This document shows, piece after piece, positions 1 through 12,700 of a DNA stretch of 64,000 nucleotides (position 1 is its first letter; each line of letters starts with the position of its first letter). The translations under genes and the position numbers were made by a program. The stretch comes from Acanthornis magna (Eukaryota > Chordata > Aves > Passeriformes > Acanthizidae): NCBI GenBank assembly GCA_036785705.1, contig JAWUZG010001067.1, positions 26,814-90,813 on the forward strand, in the 5' to 3' direction. The notes under the pieces were generated by a model that saw only the letters and a list, made by a program, of their open reading frames with translations, did not search any database and was not told the origin of the DNA.

Positions 1-545
1 ACCATTCCCAGTAACTCCCAGTAACTCCCAGTAACCACTGGGACCATTCCCAGTAACTCCCAGTAACCACTGGGACCATTCCCAGTAACACCAGTAACAC
101 CAGTAACCCCTGGGACCATTCCCAGTAACTCCCAGTAACACCAGTGATCCCCCAGTTCCCCTCCCAGTCCATCCCAGTCCCTCCCAGTTTAATCTAAATG
201 CCCTCCCAGTCCCTCCCAATCCCCTCCCAGTCCCTCCCAGTTTAATCCCAATCCTCTCCCAGTCCCTCCCATTCTAATCCAAATCCCCTTCCAGTCCCTT
301 CCAGTACAAACCAGTAACCCCAGTTACCCTCCCAGTCCCTCCCAGTTTAATCCCAGTCCCTCCCAGTATAAACCAGTCCCCCCCAATCCCCTCCCAGTCC
401 CTCCCAGTTCAATCCCAGTCTCTCCCAATCCCCTCCCAGTCCCTCCCAGTAACCCCAGTTCCCCCCCCAATCCCCTCCCAGTCCCTCTCAGTCGCTCCCA
501 GTAACCCCAGTTCCCCTCCCAGTCGCTCCCAGTCGCTCCCAGTAA
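1..545 (+). repeat. CCCAGTCCCTCCCAGTAAC minisatellite
   Basis: C-rich array before the Ig6 exon, 10-base CCCAGTCCCT core with CCAGTAACC and CCAGTATAAACC variants. Reverse complement of the array after the same exon. Confidence 0.85.
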
Positions 546-560
546 CCCCAGTTTCCGCAG

Positions 561-733
561 GACCCGCGGCTCGCCGCTCCCGCCAAGCCCCGCCCCCCAG
601 GGCGCGGTGTGGGCGTGGTCTCGCCTCGTCCTGCAGGGGGCGCTGTCCCTGCAGGGTGCGCGGGTCACGTGCCGAGCCTGGAGCGGGGGGATGGGCACGG
701 CCGTCAGCGGCAGCGCCACCCTGCGGCTGTGGC
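561..733 (+). CDS. NPHS1: NPHS1 exon: second half of Ig6
   Basis: Acceptor tttccgcag before 561, donor gtgagac after 733. One leftover base at each end. Reads SRLVLQGALS then ARVTCRAW, the F-strand cysteine half of an Ig domain; corresponds to human SVLLQVSSRD and RVTCRAHS. First exon visible in the window. Confidence 0.8.
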
Positions 734-3700
734 GTGAGACACTGGTTATACTGGGATATACTGGGAGGGACTGGGAGGGGCTGGGAGGGACTGGGAGGGG
801 CTGGGGGGAGAAAACGCGGGGGTTTTGGGGTGAAAAATGGGGATTTTTGGGGGGAAAATGGGACTGGTTTATACTGGGAGGGACTGGGTTATACTGGGAT
901 ATACTGGGAGGGACTGGGAGGGACTGGGGGGAGAAAACGCGGCGGTTTTGGGGTGAAAAATGGGGATTTTAGGGTTAAAAATGGGGGTTTTAGGGGAAAA
1001 AATGGGGATTTTTAGGGGGAAAATGGGACTGGTTTATACTGGGAGGAGACTGGGAGAGACTGGGATATACTGGGAGGGACTGGGAGGGGCAGGGAGGGGT
1101 TGGGGGGAGCAAACGCGGAGGTTTTGGGGTGAAAAATGGGAATTTTAGGGGAAAAAATGGGCATTTTTGGGGGGAAAATGGGACTGGTTTATACTGGGAG
1201 GAGACTGGGAGGGATTGGGATATACTGGGAGGGACTGGGAGGGGCTGGGGGAGAAAATGCGGAGGTTTTGGGGTGAAAAATGGGAACTTTAGGGGAAAAA
1301 ATGGGACTGGTTTATACTGGGAGGGACTGGGAGGGGATTGGGTGCAATTGGTTTATACTGGGATGAACTGGGAGGGACTGGGATATACTGGGAGGGACTG
1401 GGAGAGAAAATGCAGCGGTTTTGGGGTGAAAAATGGGGATTTTAGGAAGATAAAGGGGACTGGTTTATACTGGGAGGGACTGGGCAAGAACTGGGAGGGT
1501 GTTGGGAGGGGACTGGGTTGTACTGGGATATACTGGGAGCGACTGGGAGGGGCTGGGGGGAAAATACACGGTGGATTTTGGGCGAAAAATGGGGATTTTA
1601 AGGAAAAAATGGGACTGGTTTATACTGGGAAGGACTAGGATTGAACTGGGATGGAACTGGAACTGGGACTGAACTGGGTCAAACTGGTCCAAACTGGTCT
1701 GAACTGGTCCAAACTGGTCTGAACTGGTTCCAGACGCCCCAGTTCTCACCCCTGGCCCCTCCCCCGTGGTGGTTCCGGAAGGTTCCGAGGCCTCGCTGGG
1801 GCAAACTGGGATTGAACTGGGACTGAACTGGGATTGAACTGGGACTGAACTGGGTTATACTGGTCCAGACTGGTCTGAACTGGTCCAAACTGGGTTATAC
1901 TGGTCTGAACTGGTTCCAGACGCGCCGGTTCTCACCGCCAGCCCCTCCCCCGTGGTGGTTCCGGAAGGTTCCGAGGCCTCGCTGGGGGAAACTGGGATTG
2001 AACTGGGACTGAACTGGGTTATACTGGTCCAGACTGGTCTGAACTGGTCCAAACTGGTCTGAACTGGTTCCAGACGCGCCGGTTCTCACCGCCGGCCCCT
2101 CCCCCGTGGTGGTTCCGGAAGGTTCCAAGGCCTCGCTGGGGTTAAACTGGGATTGAACTGGGACTGAACTGGGTTATACTGGTCCAAACTGGTCCAAACT
2201 GGGTTATACTGGTCTGAACTGGTTCCAGACGCGCCGGTTCTCACCGCCGGCCCCTCCCCCGTGGTGGTTCCGGAAGGTTCCGAGGCCTCGCTGGGGGAAA
2301 CTGGGATTGAACTGGGATTGAACTGGGATTGAACTGGGTTATACTGGTCTGAACCAGTTCAAACTGGTCTGAACTGGTCTGAACTGGGTTATACTGGTTC
2401 CAGACGCGCCGGTTCTCACCGCCGGCCCCTCCCCCGTGGTGGTTCCGGAAGGTTCCGAGGCCTCGCTGGTGGTGTCGGTCCAGGCCCATCCCCCACCCGA
2501 GAGCTGCACCTGGAGCGTGCGGGGGAGGGGCATCAGCCCCGGTACTGGGAGCACTGGGAGGCACTGGGAGGGACTGGGAGGGGATTGAGAGGTCATTGGG
2601 ATGTTATTGGGATCACTGGGACAAACTGGGAGGCACTGGGAAGTCACTGGGATGGACTGGGAGGGACTGAGAGTTACTGGGATGTTACTGGGAGCTCATT
2701 GGGATGTTACTGGGATGGACTGGGAGGGAATTGGGTGGCACTGGGATGGACTGGGGAGGGATTGGGGGGGACTGGGAAGTCACTGGGAGCACTGGGATGG
2801 ACTGGGAGGGGATTGGGTGGCACTGGGATGGACTGGGAGTCACTGGGAGGTCACTGGGACAGACTGGGACGAACTGGGAGGCACTGGGATGAACTGGGAG
2901 TCACTGGGAGCACTGGACGGGAACTGGGAGGCACTGGGAGCACTACGATGTCACTGGGATGTTACTGGGATGTACTGGGAGGGTATTGGAATGAACTGGG
3001 ATGGACTGGGAACACTGGGAGGGCACTGGAGGGTTACTGGGATGGACTGGGAGTCACTGGGATGGACTGGGAGGGGATTGGGATGGACTGGGAGCACTGG
3101 GATGGACTGGGATGAAGAAACTGGAAGTCACTGGGATGTTACTGGGAGGGACTGGGACAGACTGGGAGACACTGGGATGGACTGGGACAAACTGGGAGGG
3201 AACTGGAACAGACTGGGATGGACTGGGAGCTCACTGGGATGAACTGGGAGTGTACTGGGATGTTACTGGGATGGACTGGGATGTTACTGGGAGCACTGGG
3301 ATGTTACTGGCACAGACTGGGATGCACTGGGAGGGGATTGGGAGCTCACTGGGATGAACTGGGAGTCACTGGGATGGACTGGGATTCACTGGGATGGACT
3401 GAGATTCACTGGGATGAACTGGGAGGGACTGGGATGGACTGGGAGGCACTGGGATGAACTGGGAGCTCACTGGGAGTCACTGGGATGAACTGGGATTCAC
3501 TGGGATGAACTGGGAGCTCACTGGGATGAACTGGGAGTCACTGGGATGGACTGGGAGCTCACTGGGAGTCACTGGGATGAACTGGGATTCACTGGGATGA
3601 ACTGGGAGGTCACTGGGATGAACTGAGAGTCACTGGGATGGACTGGGAGTCACTGGGAGGGACTGGGATGAACTGGGAGTCACTGGGATGGACTGGGAGG

Positions 3701-6700
3701 CACTGGGAGGTCACAGGGACAGACTGGGATGAACTGGGAGGTCACAGGGACGGACTGGGAGTCACTGGGAGCTCACTGGGATGAACTGGGATTCACTGGG
3801 ATGAACTGGGAGCTCACTGGGATGAACTGGGATTCACTGGGATGAACTGGGAGTCACTGGGATGGACTGGGAGGCACTGGGAGGTCACAGGGACAGACTG
3901 GGATGAACTGGGAGGCACTGGGATGAACTGGGAGCTCACTGGGATTCACTGGGATGAACTGGGATTCACTGGGATGAACTGGGAGCTCACTGGGATGAAC
4001 TGGGATGAACTGGGATTCACTGGGATGAACTGGGATTCACTGGGATGAACTGGGAGGTCACAGGGACAGACTGGGATGTTACTGGGAGGCACTGGGAGCT
4101 CACTGGGATGAACTGGGATGAACTGGGAGCAGCCCAAAGGCCTGCAGTGGGCGTGGCCTGGCTGACCCCGCCCCCTCCTGGCCCCGCCCCCAGAGGGCTC
4201 CCCGCGCTTCCGCCTCTCGCCAGGGGGCGCCCTCGTCATCGCCAACGTCACCAGGGCCGACAGCGCCCCCTACCGGCTGAGCTGCCGCAGCGCCGAGGGC
4301 GTGGCCAGCGCTGACGTCACGCTGCTCGTGCAGGGTCCGGGAGCCCCCGAAATCCCCCAAAATTACCCCAAAATCATCCCGAAATTACCCCGAAATTATC
4401 CTGAAATTATCCCGAAATTATCCCGAAATTATCCCGAAATTATCCCGAAATCATCCCGAAATTATCCCGAAATTACCCCGAAATTATCCTGAAATTATCC
4501 TGAAATTATCCCGAAATTATCCTGAATTTATCCTGAAATTATCCCGAAATCATCCCGAAATTATCCCGAAATTATCCTGAAATTATCCCGAAATCACCCG
4601 AAATTACCCCAAAATTATCCCGAAATTACCCTGAAATTATCCTGAAATTACCCCGAAATTATCCTGAAATTATCCCGAAATTACCCTGAAATTATCCTGA
4701 AATTACCCCGAAATTATCCTGAAATTATCCCGAAATTATCCTGAAATTACCCCGAAATTACCCCGAAATTATCCTGAAATTACCCCGAAATTACCCCAAA
4801 ATTATCCCGAAATTACCCCGAAATTATCCCGAAATTACCCCGAAATTACCCCGAAATTATCCCGAAATTATCCTGAAATTATCCTGAAATTATCCCGAAA
4901 TTATCCCGAAATTATCCCGAAATTATCCCGAAATTATCCTGAAATTATCCCGAAATTATCCCGAAATTATCCCGAAATTACCCCAAAATCATCCCGAAAT
5001 TACCCCGAAATTATCCTGAAATTATCCCGAAATCATCCCGAAATTATCCTGAAATTATCCTGAAATTATCCTGAAATCATCCCGAAATTACCCCAAAATT
5101 ATCCCGAAATTACCCCGAAATTACCCCAAAATTATCCCGAAATTACCCCAAAATTTATTCGGAAATTATCCCAAAATTATCCCGAAATTATTCTGAAATT
5201 ACCCCAAAATTATCCCGAAAATATTCTGAAATTACCCCGAAATTATCCCGAAATTATCCCGAAATTACCCCGAAATTATCCTGAAATTAGTCTGAAATTA
5301 CCCCAAAATTATCCCGAAATTTATTCTGAAATTATCCCGAAATTATCCCGAAATTACCCCAAAATCATCCCGAAATCACCCCGAAATTACCCCGAAATTA
5401 TCCCGAAATCATCCCGAAATTATCCCGAAATTATCCTGAAATCATCCCGAAATTATCCCGAAATTACCCCGAAATTATCCTGAAATTATCCTGAAATCAT
5501 CCCGAAATTATCCCGAAATTACCCCAAAATCATCCCGAAATTATCCCGAAATTATCCTGAAATTATTCTGAAATTATCCTGAAATTATCCCGAAATTATC
5601 CCAAAAATTATTCTGAAATTATCCCGAAATCATCCTGAAATTATCCTGAAATTATCCCGAAATTATCCCGAAATTATCCCCAAATCATCCCCAAATTACC
5701 CCAAAATTTATTCGGAAATTATCCCGAAATTACCCCGAAATTATCCCCAAATTATCCCGAAATTAGTCTGAAATTACCCTAAAATTATCCCGAAATTATC
5801 CTGAAATCATCCTGAAATTATCCCGAAATTATTCTGAAATTATCCTGAAATCACCCGAAATTATCCTGAAATTATCCCGAAATTATCCCGAAATTACCCC
5901 GAAATTATCCCGAAATTACCCCGAAATCATCCCGAAATTATCCCAAAATTTATTCTGAAATTATCCCGAAATTACCCCGAGATTACCCCAAAAATTATCC
6001 CGAAATTATCCCGAAATCATCCCGAAATTACCCCAAAATTATCCCGAAATCATCCCGAAATTACCCCGAAATTATCCTGAAATTATCCCGAAATTACCCC
6101 AAAATTATTCTGAAATTATCCCGAAATTACCCCGAAATTATCCTGAAATTATCCTGAAATTATCCTGAAATTATCCTGAAATCATCCCGAAATTATCCCG
6201 AAATTATCCCGAAATCATCCCGAAATTACCCCAAAATCATCCCGAAATTATCCCGAAATTATCCTGAAATTATTCTGAAATTATCCTGAAATTATCCTGA
6301 AATTATCCCGAAATTATCCCAAAAATTATTCTGAAATTATCCCGAAATCATCCTGAAATTATCCTGAAATTATCCCGAAATTATCCCGAAATTATCCCCA
6401 AATTATCCCCAAATTACCCCAAAATTTATTCGGAAATTATCCCGAAATTACCCCGAAATTATCCCCAAATTATCCCGAAATTAGTCTGAAATTACCCTAA
6501 AATTATCCCGAAATTATCCTGAAATCATCCTGAAATTATCCCGAAATTATTCTGAAATTATCCTGAAATCACCCGAAATTATCCTGAAATTATCCCGAAA
6601 TTACCCCGAAATTATCCTGAAATTATCCTGAAATTATCCTGAAATTATCCTGAAATTACCCCAAAATCATCCCGAAATTACCCCAAAATCATCCGAAATT

Positions 6701-9700
6701 ACCCCGAAATTATCCTGAAATTATCCCGAAATTACCCCAAAATTATTCTGAAATTATCCCGAAATTACCCCGAAATCATCCCGAAATTATCCCAAAATTT
6801 ATTCTGAAATTATCCCGAAATTACCCCGAGATTACCCCAAAAATTATCCCGAAATTATCCCGAAATCATCCCGAAATTACCCCAAAATTATCCGAAATCA
6901 TCCCGAAATTACCCCGAAATTATCCTGAAATTATCCGAAATTACCCAAAATTATTCTGAAATTATCCCGAAATTACCCCGAGATTACCCCAAAATTTATC
7001 CCGAAATTACCCCGAAATTATCCCAAAAATTATTCTGAAATTATCTCGAAATTACCCTGAAATTATCGCGAAATTACCCCGAAATTACCCCGAAATTATC
7101 CCCAAATTACCCCAAAATTTATTCGGAAATTATCCCGAAATTTATTCTGAAATTACCCCAAAATTATCCCCAAATTACCCTAAAATTATCCCGAAATTAC
7201 CCCGAAATTATCCCGAAATTATTCTGAAATTATCCCAAAATTACCCAAAATTTATTCGGAAATTATCCTGAAATTACCCCGAAATTGCCTGAAAATTGTC
7301 CCGAAATTATCCCGAAATTAACCCGAAATTAACCCAAAATTACCCTGAAATTGCCCTGAAATTACCCCAAAATTGCCCCAAAATTACCACGAAATCATCC
7401 TGAAATTATCCCAAAATTTTCCTGACATTATCCTGAAATTGTCCCGGAATTACCCCAAAATTATTCCGGAATTACCCCAAATCTCTCTCAAAATCCCCCA
7501 AATCCCTCCAGGACCCCCCAAACCCTTGACCCTTGACCTCTGCCCCCCCCAGTGCCCCCCAGCATCGTGCGCGCCCCCCAAACCCTCCCCAAATCCCTCC
7601 AGGACCCCCAAAACCTCCCCAAATTCCCCCAAATCCCCCCAGGACCCCCAAAAACCTCCCAAATCCCCCCCAAATCCCTCCAAGATGCCCCAAAATCGCT
7701 CCCAAATTCCCCCCAGGACCCCCAAAATCCCCTCAGGACCCCCCTGACCCCTGCCCTGTGCCCCCCCAGCATCGTGCGCGCCCCCCAAACCCACCCCAAA
7801 TCCCCCCAGGACCCCCCAAAACCTCCCCAAATTCCCCCAAATCCCCCCCAGGACCCCCCAGATTCCTCCCCAAATGCCCCAAATCCTCCCCAAATCCCTT
7901 CCAGGACCCCCAAAATCCCCCCAGGACCCCCCCAAACCTTCACGAAATTCCCCCAGGACCCCCCAATCTCCCCAAAATCCCCCCCAGGAGCCCCAAACCC
8001 TCCCCAAATTTCCCCCAAACCTTCCAAATCCCCCAAAAATCCTTCCCATTTCCCCAAATCCCCCCCAGGACCCCCCAAATCCCCCCTGACCCCTGCCCTC
8101 TGACCCCCCCCAGTGCCCCCCAGCATCGTCCGAGGCCCCGAATCCCCCCCAGGGACCCCCAAATCCCCCCCAAATCTCCCCAAATCCCTTCCAGGACCCC
8201 CAAAATCCCCCCAGGACCCCCCAAAATCTCTTCCAAATCCTTCCCGGACCCCCCAAAATCCCCTAAATCCTCCCCAAATCCCCCCAAATCCCTCCAGGAT
8301 GCCCCCAAAAACCTCCCCAAATCCCCCAAAATCTCCCCCAATCCCCCCCAAACCCACTCAGGACCCCCAAAATCCCACCAGGACCCCCCGAATCCCCCCC
8401 AGGACCCCTCAAATCCCTTCTGGGACCCCCGAAACTCCCCCAAAATCCCCCCAGGACCCCAAAAATCCCCTCCAGGACCCCCCAAATCCTCCCAGGACCC
8501 CCCAAATCCCCCCCAAACCTCCCCAAATCCCTTCCAGGACCCCCAAAATCCCCCCAGGACCCCCCAAAAATCCCCCCAGGACCCCCCAAAATCTCTTCCA
8601 AATCCCCCCCGGACCCCCCAAATCCCCTAAATCCTCTCCAAATCCACCCCAAATCCCCCCAGGACCCCCAAAAACCTCCCCAAATCCTCCCCAAATCCTC
8701 CAAGATGCCCCAAAATCGCTCCCAAATTCCCCCCAGGACCCCCAAAATCCCCTCAGGACCCCCCTGACCCCTGCCCTGTGCCCCCCCAGTGCCCCCCAGC
8801 ATCGTGCGCGCCCCCCAAACCCTCCCCAAATCCCCCCAGGACCCCCAAAAACCTCCCCAAATTCCCCCAAATTCCCCCCAGGACCCCCAAAAACCTCCCC
8901 AAATCCGTTCCAGGACCCCCAAAATCCCCCCAGGACCCCCCAAAATCTCTTCCAAATCCCCCCCGGACCCCCCAAAATCCCCTAAATCCTCTCCAAATCC
9001 TCCCCGAAATCCCCCCAGGATGCCCCAAAAACCTCCCCAAATCCCCCCCAAAATCCCCCCCAGGACCCCCCAGATCCTCCCCAAATCCTTCCAGGACCCC
9101 CAAAATCCCCCAGGACCCCCCAAACCTTCACGAAATTCCCCCAGGACCCCCCAATCTCCCCAAAATCCCCCCCCAGGAGCCCCAAACCCTCCCCAAATTT
9201 CCCCAAACCTTCCAAATCCCCCAAAAATCCTTCCCATTTCCCAAATCCCCCCCAGGACCCCCCAAATCCCCCTGACCCCTGCCCTCTGACCCCCCCCAGT
9301 GCCCCCCAGCATCGTCCGAGCCCCGAATCCCCCCAGGGACCCCCAAATCCCCCCCAAATCTCCCCAAATCCCTTCCAGGACCCCCAAAATCCCCCCAGGA
9401 CCCCCCAAAATCTCTTCCAAATCCTTCCCGGACCCCCCAAAATCCCCTAAATCCTCCCCAAATCCCCCCCAAATCCCTCCAGGATGCCCCCAAAAACCTC
9501 CCCAAATCCCCCAAAATCTCCCCCAATCCCCCCCAAACCCACTCAGGACCCCCAAAATCCCACCAGGACCCCCGAATCCCCCCCAGGACCCCTCAAATCC
9601 CTTCTGGGACCCCCGAAACTCCCCCAAAATCCCCCCAGGACCCCAAAAATCCCTCCAGGACCCCCCAAATCCTCCCAGGACCCCCCAAATCCCCCCCAAA

Positions 9701-12700
9701 CCTCCCCAAATCCCTTCCAGGACCCCCAAAATCCCCCCAGGACCCCCCAAAATCCCCCCAGGACCCCCCAAAATCTCTTCCAAATCCCCCCCGGACCCCC
9801 CAAATCCCCTAAATCCTCTCCAAATCCACCCCAAATCCCCCCAGGACCCCCAAAAACCTCCCCAAATCCTCCCCAAATCCCTCCAAGATGCCCCAAAATC
9901 GCTCCCAAATTCCCCCCAGGACCCCCAAAATCCCTCAGGACCCCCCTGACCCCTGCCCTGTGCCCCCCCCAGTGCCCCCCAGCATCGTGCGCGCCCCCCA
10001 AACCCTCCCCAAATCCCCCCAGGACCCCCAAAAACCTCCCCAAATTCCCCCAAATTCCCCCCAGGACCCCCAAAAACCTCCCCAAATCCGTTCCAGGACC
10101 CCAAAATCCCCCCAGGACCCCCCAAAATCTCTTCCAAATCCCCCCGGACCCCCCCAAAATCCCCTAAATCCTCTCCAAATCCTCCCCGAATCCCCCCAGG
10201 ATGCCCCAAAAACCTCCCCAATCCCCCCAAAATCCCCCCCAGGACCCCCCAGATCCTCCCCAAATCCCTTCCAGGACCCCCAAAATCCCCCCAGGACCCC
10301 CCAAACCTTCACGAAATTCCCCCAGGACCCCCCAATCTCCCCAAAATCTCCCCCCAGGAGCCCCAAACCCTCCCCAAATTTCCCCCAAACCTTCCAAATC
10401 CCCCAAAAATCCTCCCATTTCCCCAAATCCCCCCCAGGACCCCCAAATCCCCCCTGACCCCTGCCCTCTGACCCCCCCCAGTGCCCCCCAGCATCATCCG
10501 AGGCCCCGAATCCCCCCCAGGGACCCCCAAATCCCCCCCAAATCTCCCCAAATCCCTTCCAGGACCCCCAAAATCCCCCCAGGACCCCCCAAAATCTCTT
10601 CCAAATCCTCCCCGGACCCCCCAAAATCCCCTAAATCCTCCCCAAATCCCCCCCAAATCCCTCCAGGATGCCCCAAAAACCTCCCCAAATCCCCCAAAAT
10701 CTCCCCCAATCCCCCCCAAACCCACTCAGGACCCCCAAAATCCCACCAGGACCCCCCGAATCCCCCCCAGGACCCCTCAAATCCCTTCTGGGACCCCCGA
10801 AACTCCCCCAAAATCCCCCAGGACCCCAAAAATCCCCTCCAGGACCCCCCAAATCCTCCCCAGGACCCCCCAAATCCCCCCAAACCTCCCCAAATCCCTT
10901 CCAGGACCCCAAAATCCCCCCAGGACCCCCAAAATCCCCCCAGGACCCCCCAAAATCTCTTCCAAATCCCCCCCGGACCCCCCCAAATCCCCTAAATCCT
11001 CTCCAAATCCACCCCAAATCCCCCCAGGACCCCCAAAAACCTCCCCAAATCCTCCCCAAATCCCTCCAAGATGCCCCAAAATCGCTCCCAAATTCCCCCC
11101 AGGACCCCCAAAATCCCCTCAGGACCCCCCTGACCCCTGCCCTGTGCCCCCCCAGTGCCCCCCAGCATCGTGCGCGCCCCCCAAACCCTCCCCAAATCCC
11201 CCCAGGACCCCCAAAAACCTCCCCAAATCCTTTCCAGGACCCCCAAAATCCCCCCAGGACCCCCCAAATTCTCTTCCAAATTCTCCCCGGACCCCCCAAA
11301 TCCCCTAAATCCTCCCCAAATCCCCTAAATCCTCCCCAAATCCCCCCAAATCCCTCCAGGATGCCCCCAAAAACCTCCCCAAATCCCCCCCAAATTCCCC
11401 TAGGACCTCCCCAATCCCCCCAAATCCCTTCCAGGACCCCCAAAATCCCCCCAGGACCCCCCAAATCCCCCTCAAGACCCCCCTGACCTTTGACCTTTGA
11501 CCCCCCCAGTGCCCCCCAGCATCGTGCGCGCCCCCGACCCTGTGGTGGTGGACGAGGGGGGGGAGGGGCAGCTGCAGTGCGAGGCCGAGGGGAGCCCCCT
11601 CCCCCCAGGGAGCCTGCGCTGGGGGCGCCTGGTGAGGGGCGGGGGTCCCGGGGGGGTTTGGGGGGTCCTGGGGGATTTGGGGGTCCTGGGGGGGTCCTGA
11701 GGGGGTTTTTGGGGGTCCTGGGGGGATTTGGGGGTCCTGGGGGGGTCCTGAGGGGGTTTTTGGGGGGTCCTGGGGGGGTTTGGGGGGTCCTGGGGGGGAT
11801 TTGGGGGGGTCCTGGGGGTGATCTGGGGAGGTTTTTGGGGGATTTGGGGGGATTTGGGGGGTCCGGGGGGGATTTGGGGGTCCTGGGGGGGTCCTGAGGG
11901 GGTTTTTGGGGGGTCCTGGGGGGGTTTGGGGGGGCCTGGGGGGGATTTTGGGGGGTCCTGGGGGGGTTTGGGGGGTCCTGGGGGGGATTTGGTGGGTCCC
12001 GGGGGGATTTGGTGGGTCCTGGGGGGGTCCTGGGGGGGCCTGGGGGGTCCTGGGGGGATTTGGGGGTCCTGGGGGGGGTCCTGAGGGGGTTTTGGGGGGT
12101 CCTGGGGGGGTTTGGGGGGGCCTGAGGGGGTTTTTGGGGGGTCCTGGGGGGTTTGGGGGGTCCTGGGGGGGATTTGGGGGGTCCCGGGGGGATTTGGTGG
12201 GTCCTGGGGGGGTCCTGGGGGGGCCTGGGGGGTCCTGGGGGGATTTGGGGGTCCTGGGGGGGTCCTGAGGGGGTTTTTGGGGGGTCCTGGGGGGATTTGG
12301 GGGTCCTGGGGGGTCCTGAGGGGGTTTTTGGGGGTCCTGGGGGGGTTTGGGGGTCCTGGGGGGGATTTGGGGGGTCCTGGGGGGTCCTGGGGGGGATTTG
12401 GGGGGGCCTGGGGGGGATTTTGGGGGGGTTCCTGGGGGGATTTTGGGGAGTCCCGGGGGGATTTGGGGGGTTCTGGGGGTTCCTGGGGGGGATTTGGGGG
12501 GGCCTGGGGGTGATCTGGGGCGGTTTTTGGGGGGATTTGGGGGGATTTGGGGGGTCCTGGAACGGATTTGGGGGGTCCTGAGGGGGGGATTTGGGGGGGT
12601 CCCGGGGGAGTCCCGGGGGGGTTTGGGGGGTCCTGGGGGTGATCTGGGGAGGTTTTTGGGGGGATTTGGGGGGATTTGGGGGGTCCGGGGGGGATTTGGG

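Noticed and set aside
7450..11464. Long Pro/Lys/Ser open frames and minus-strand Gly/Trp frames, including one of 666 codons
   Set aside because: They are translations of the AAATCCCCCCAGGACC array. The same repeat is open in several frames on both strands, and no domain or conserved segment is present apart from the copied PPSIVRAP exon start.
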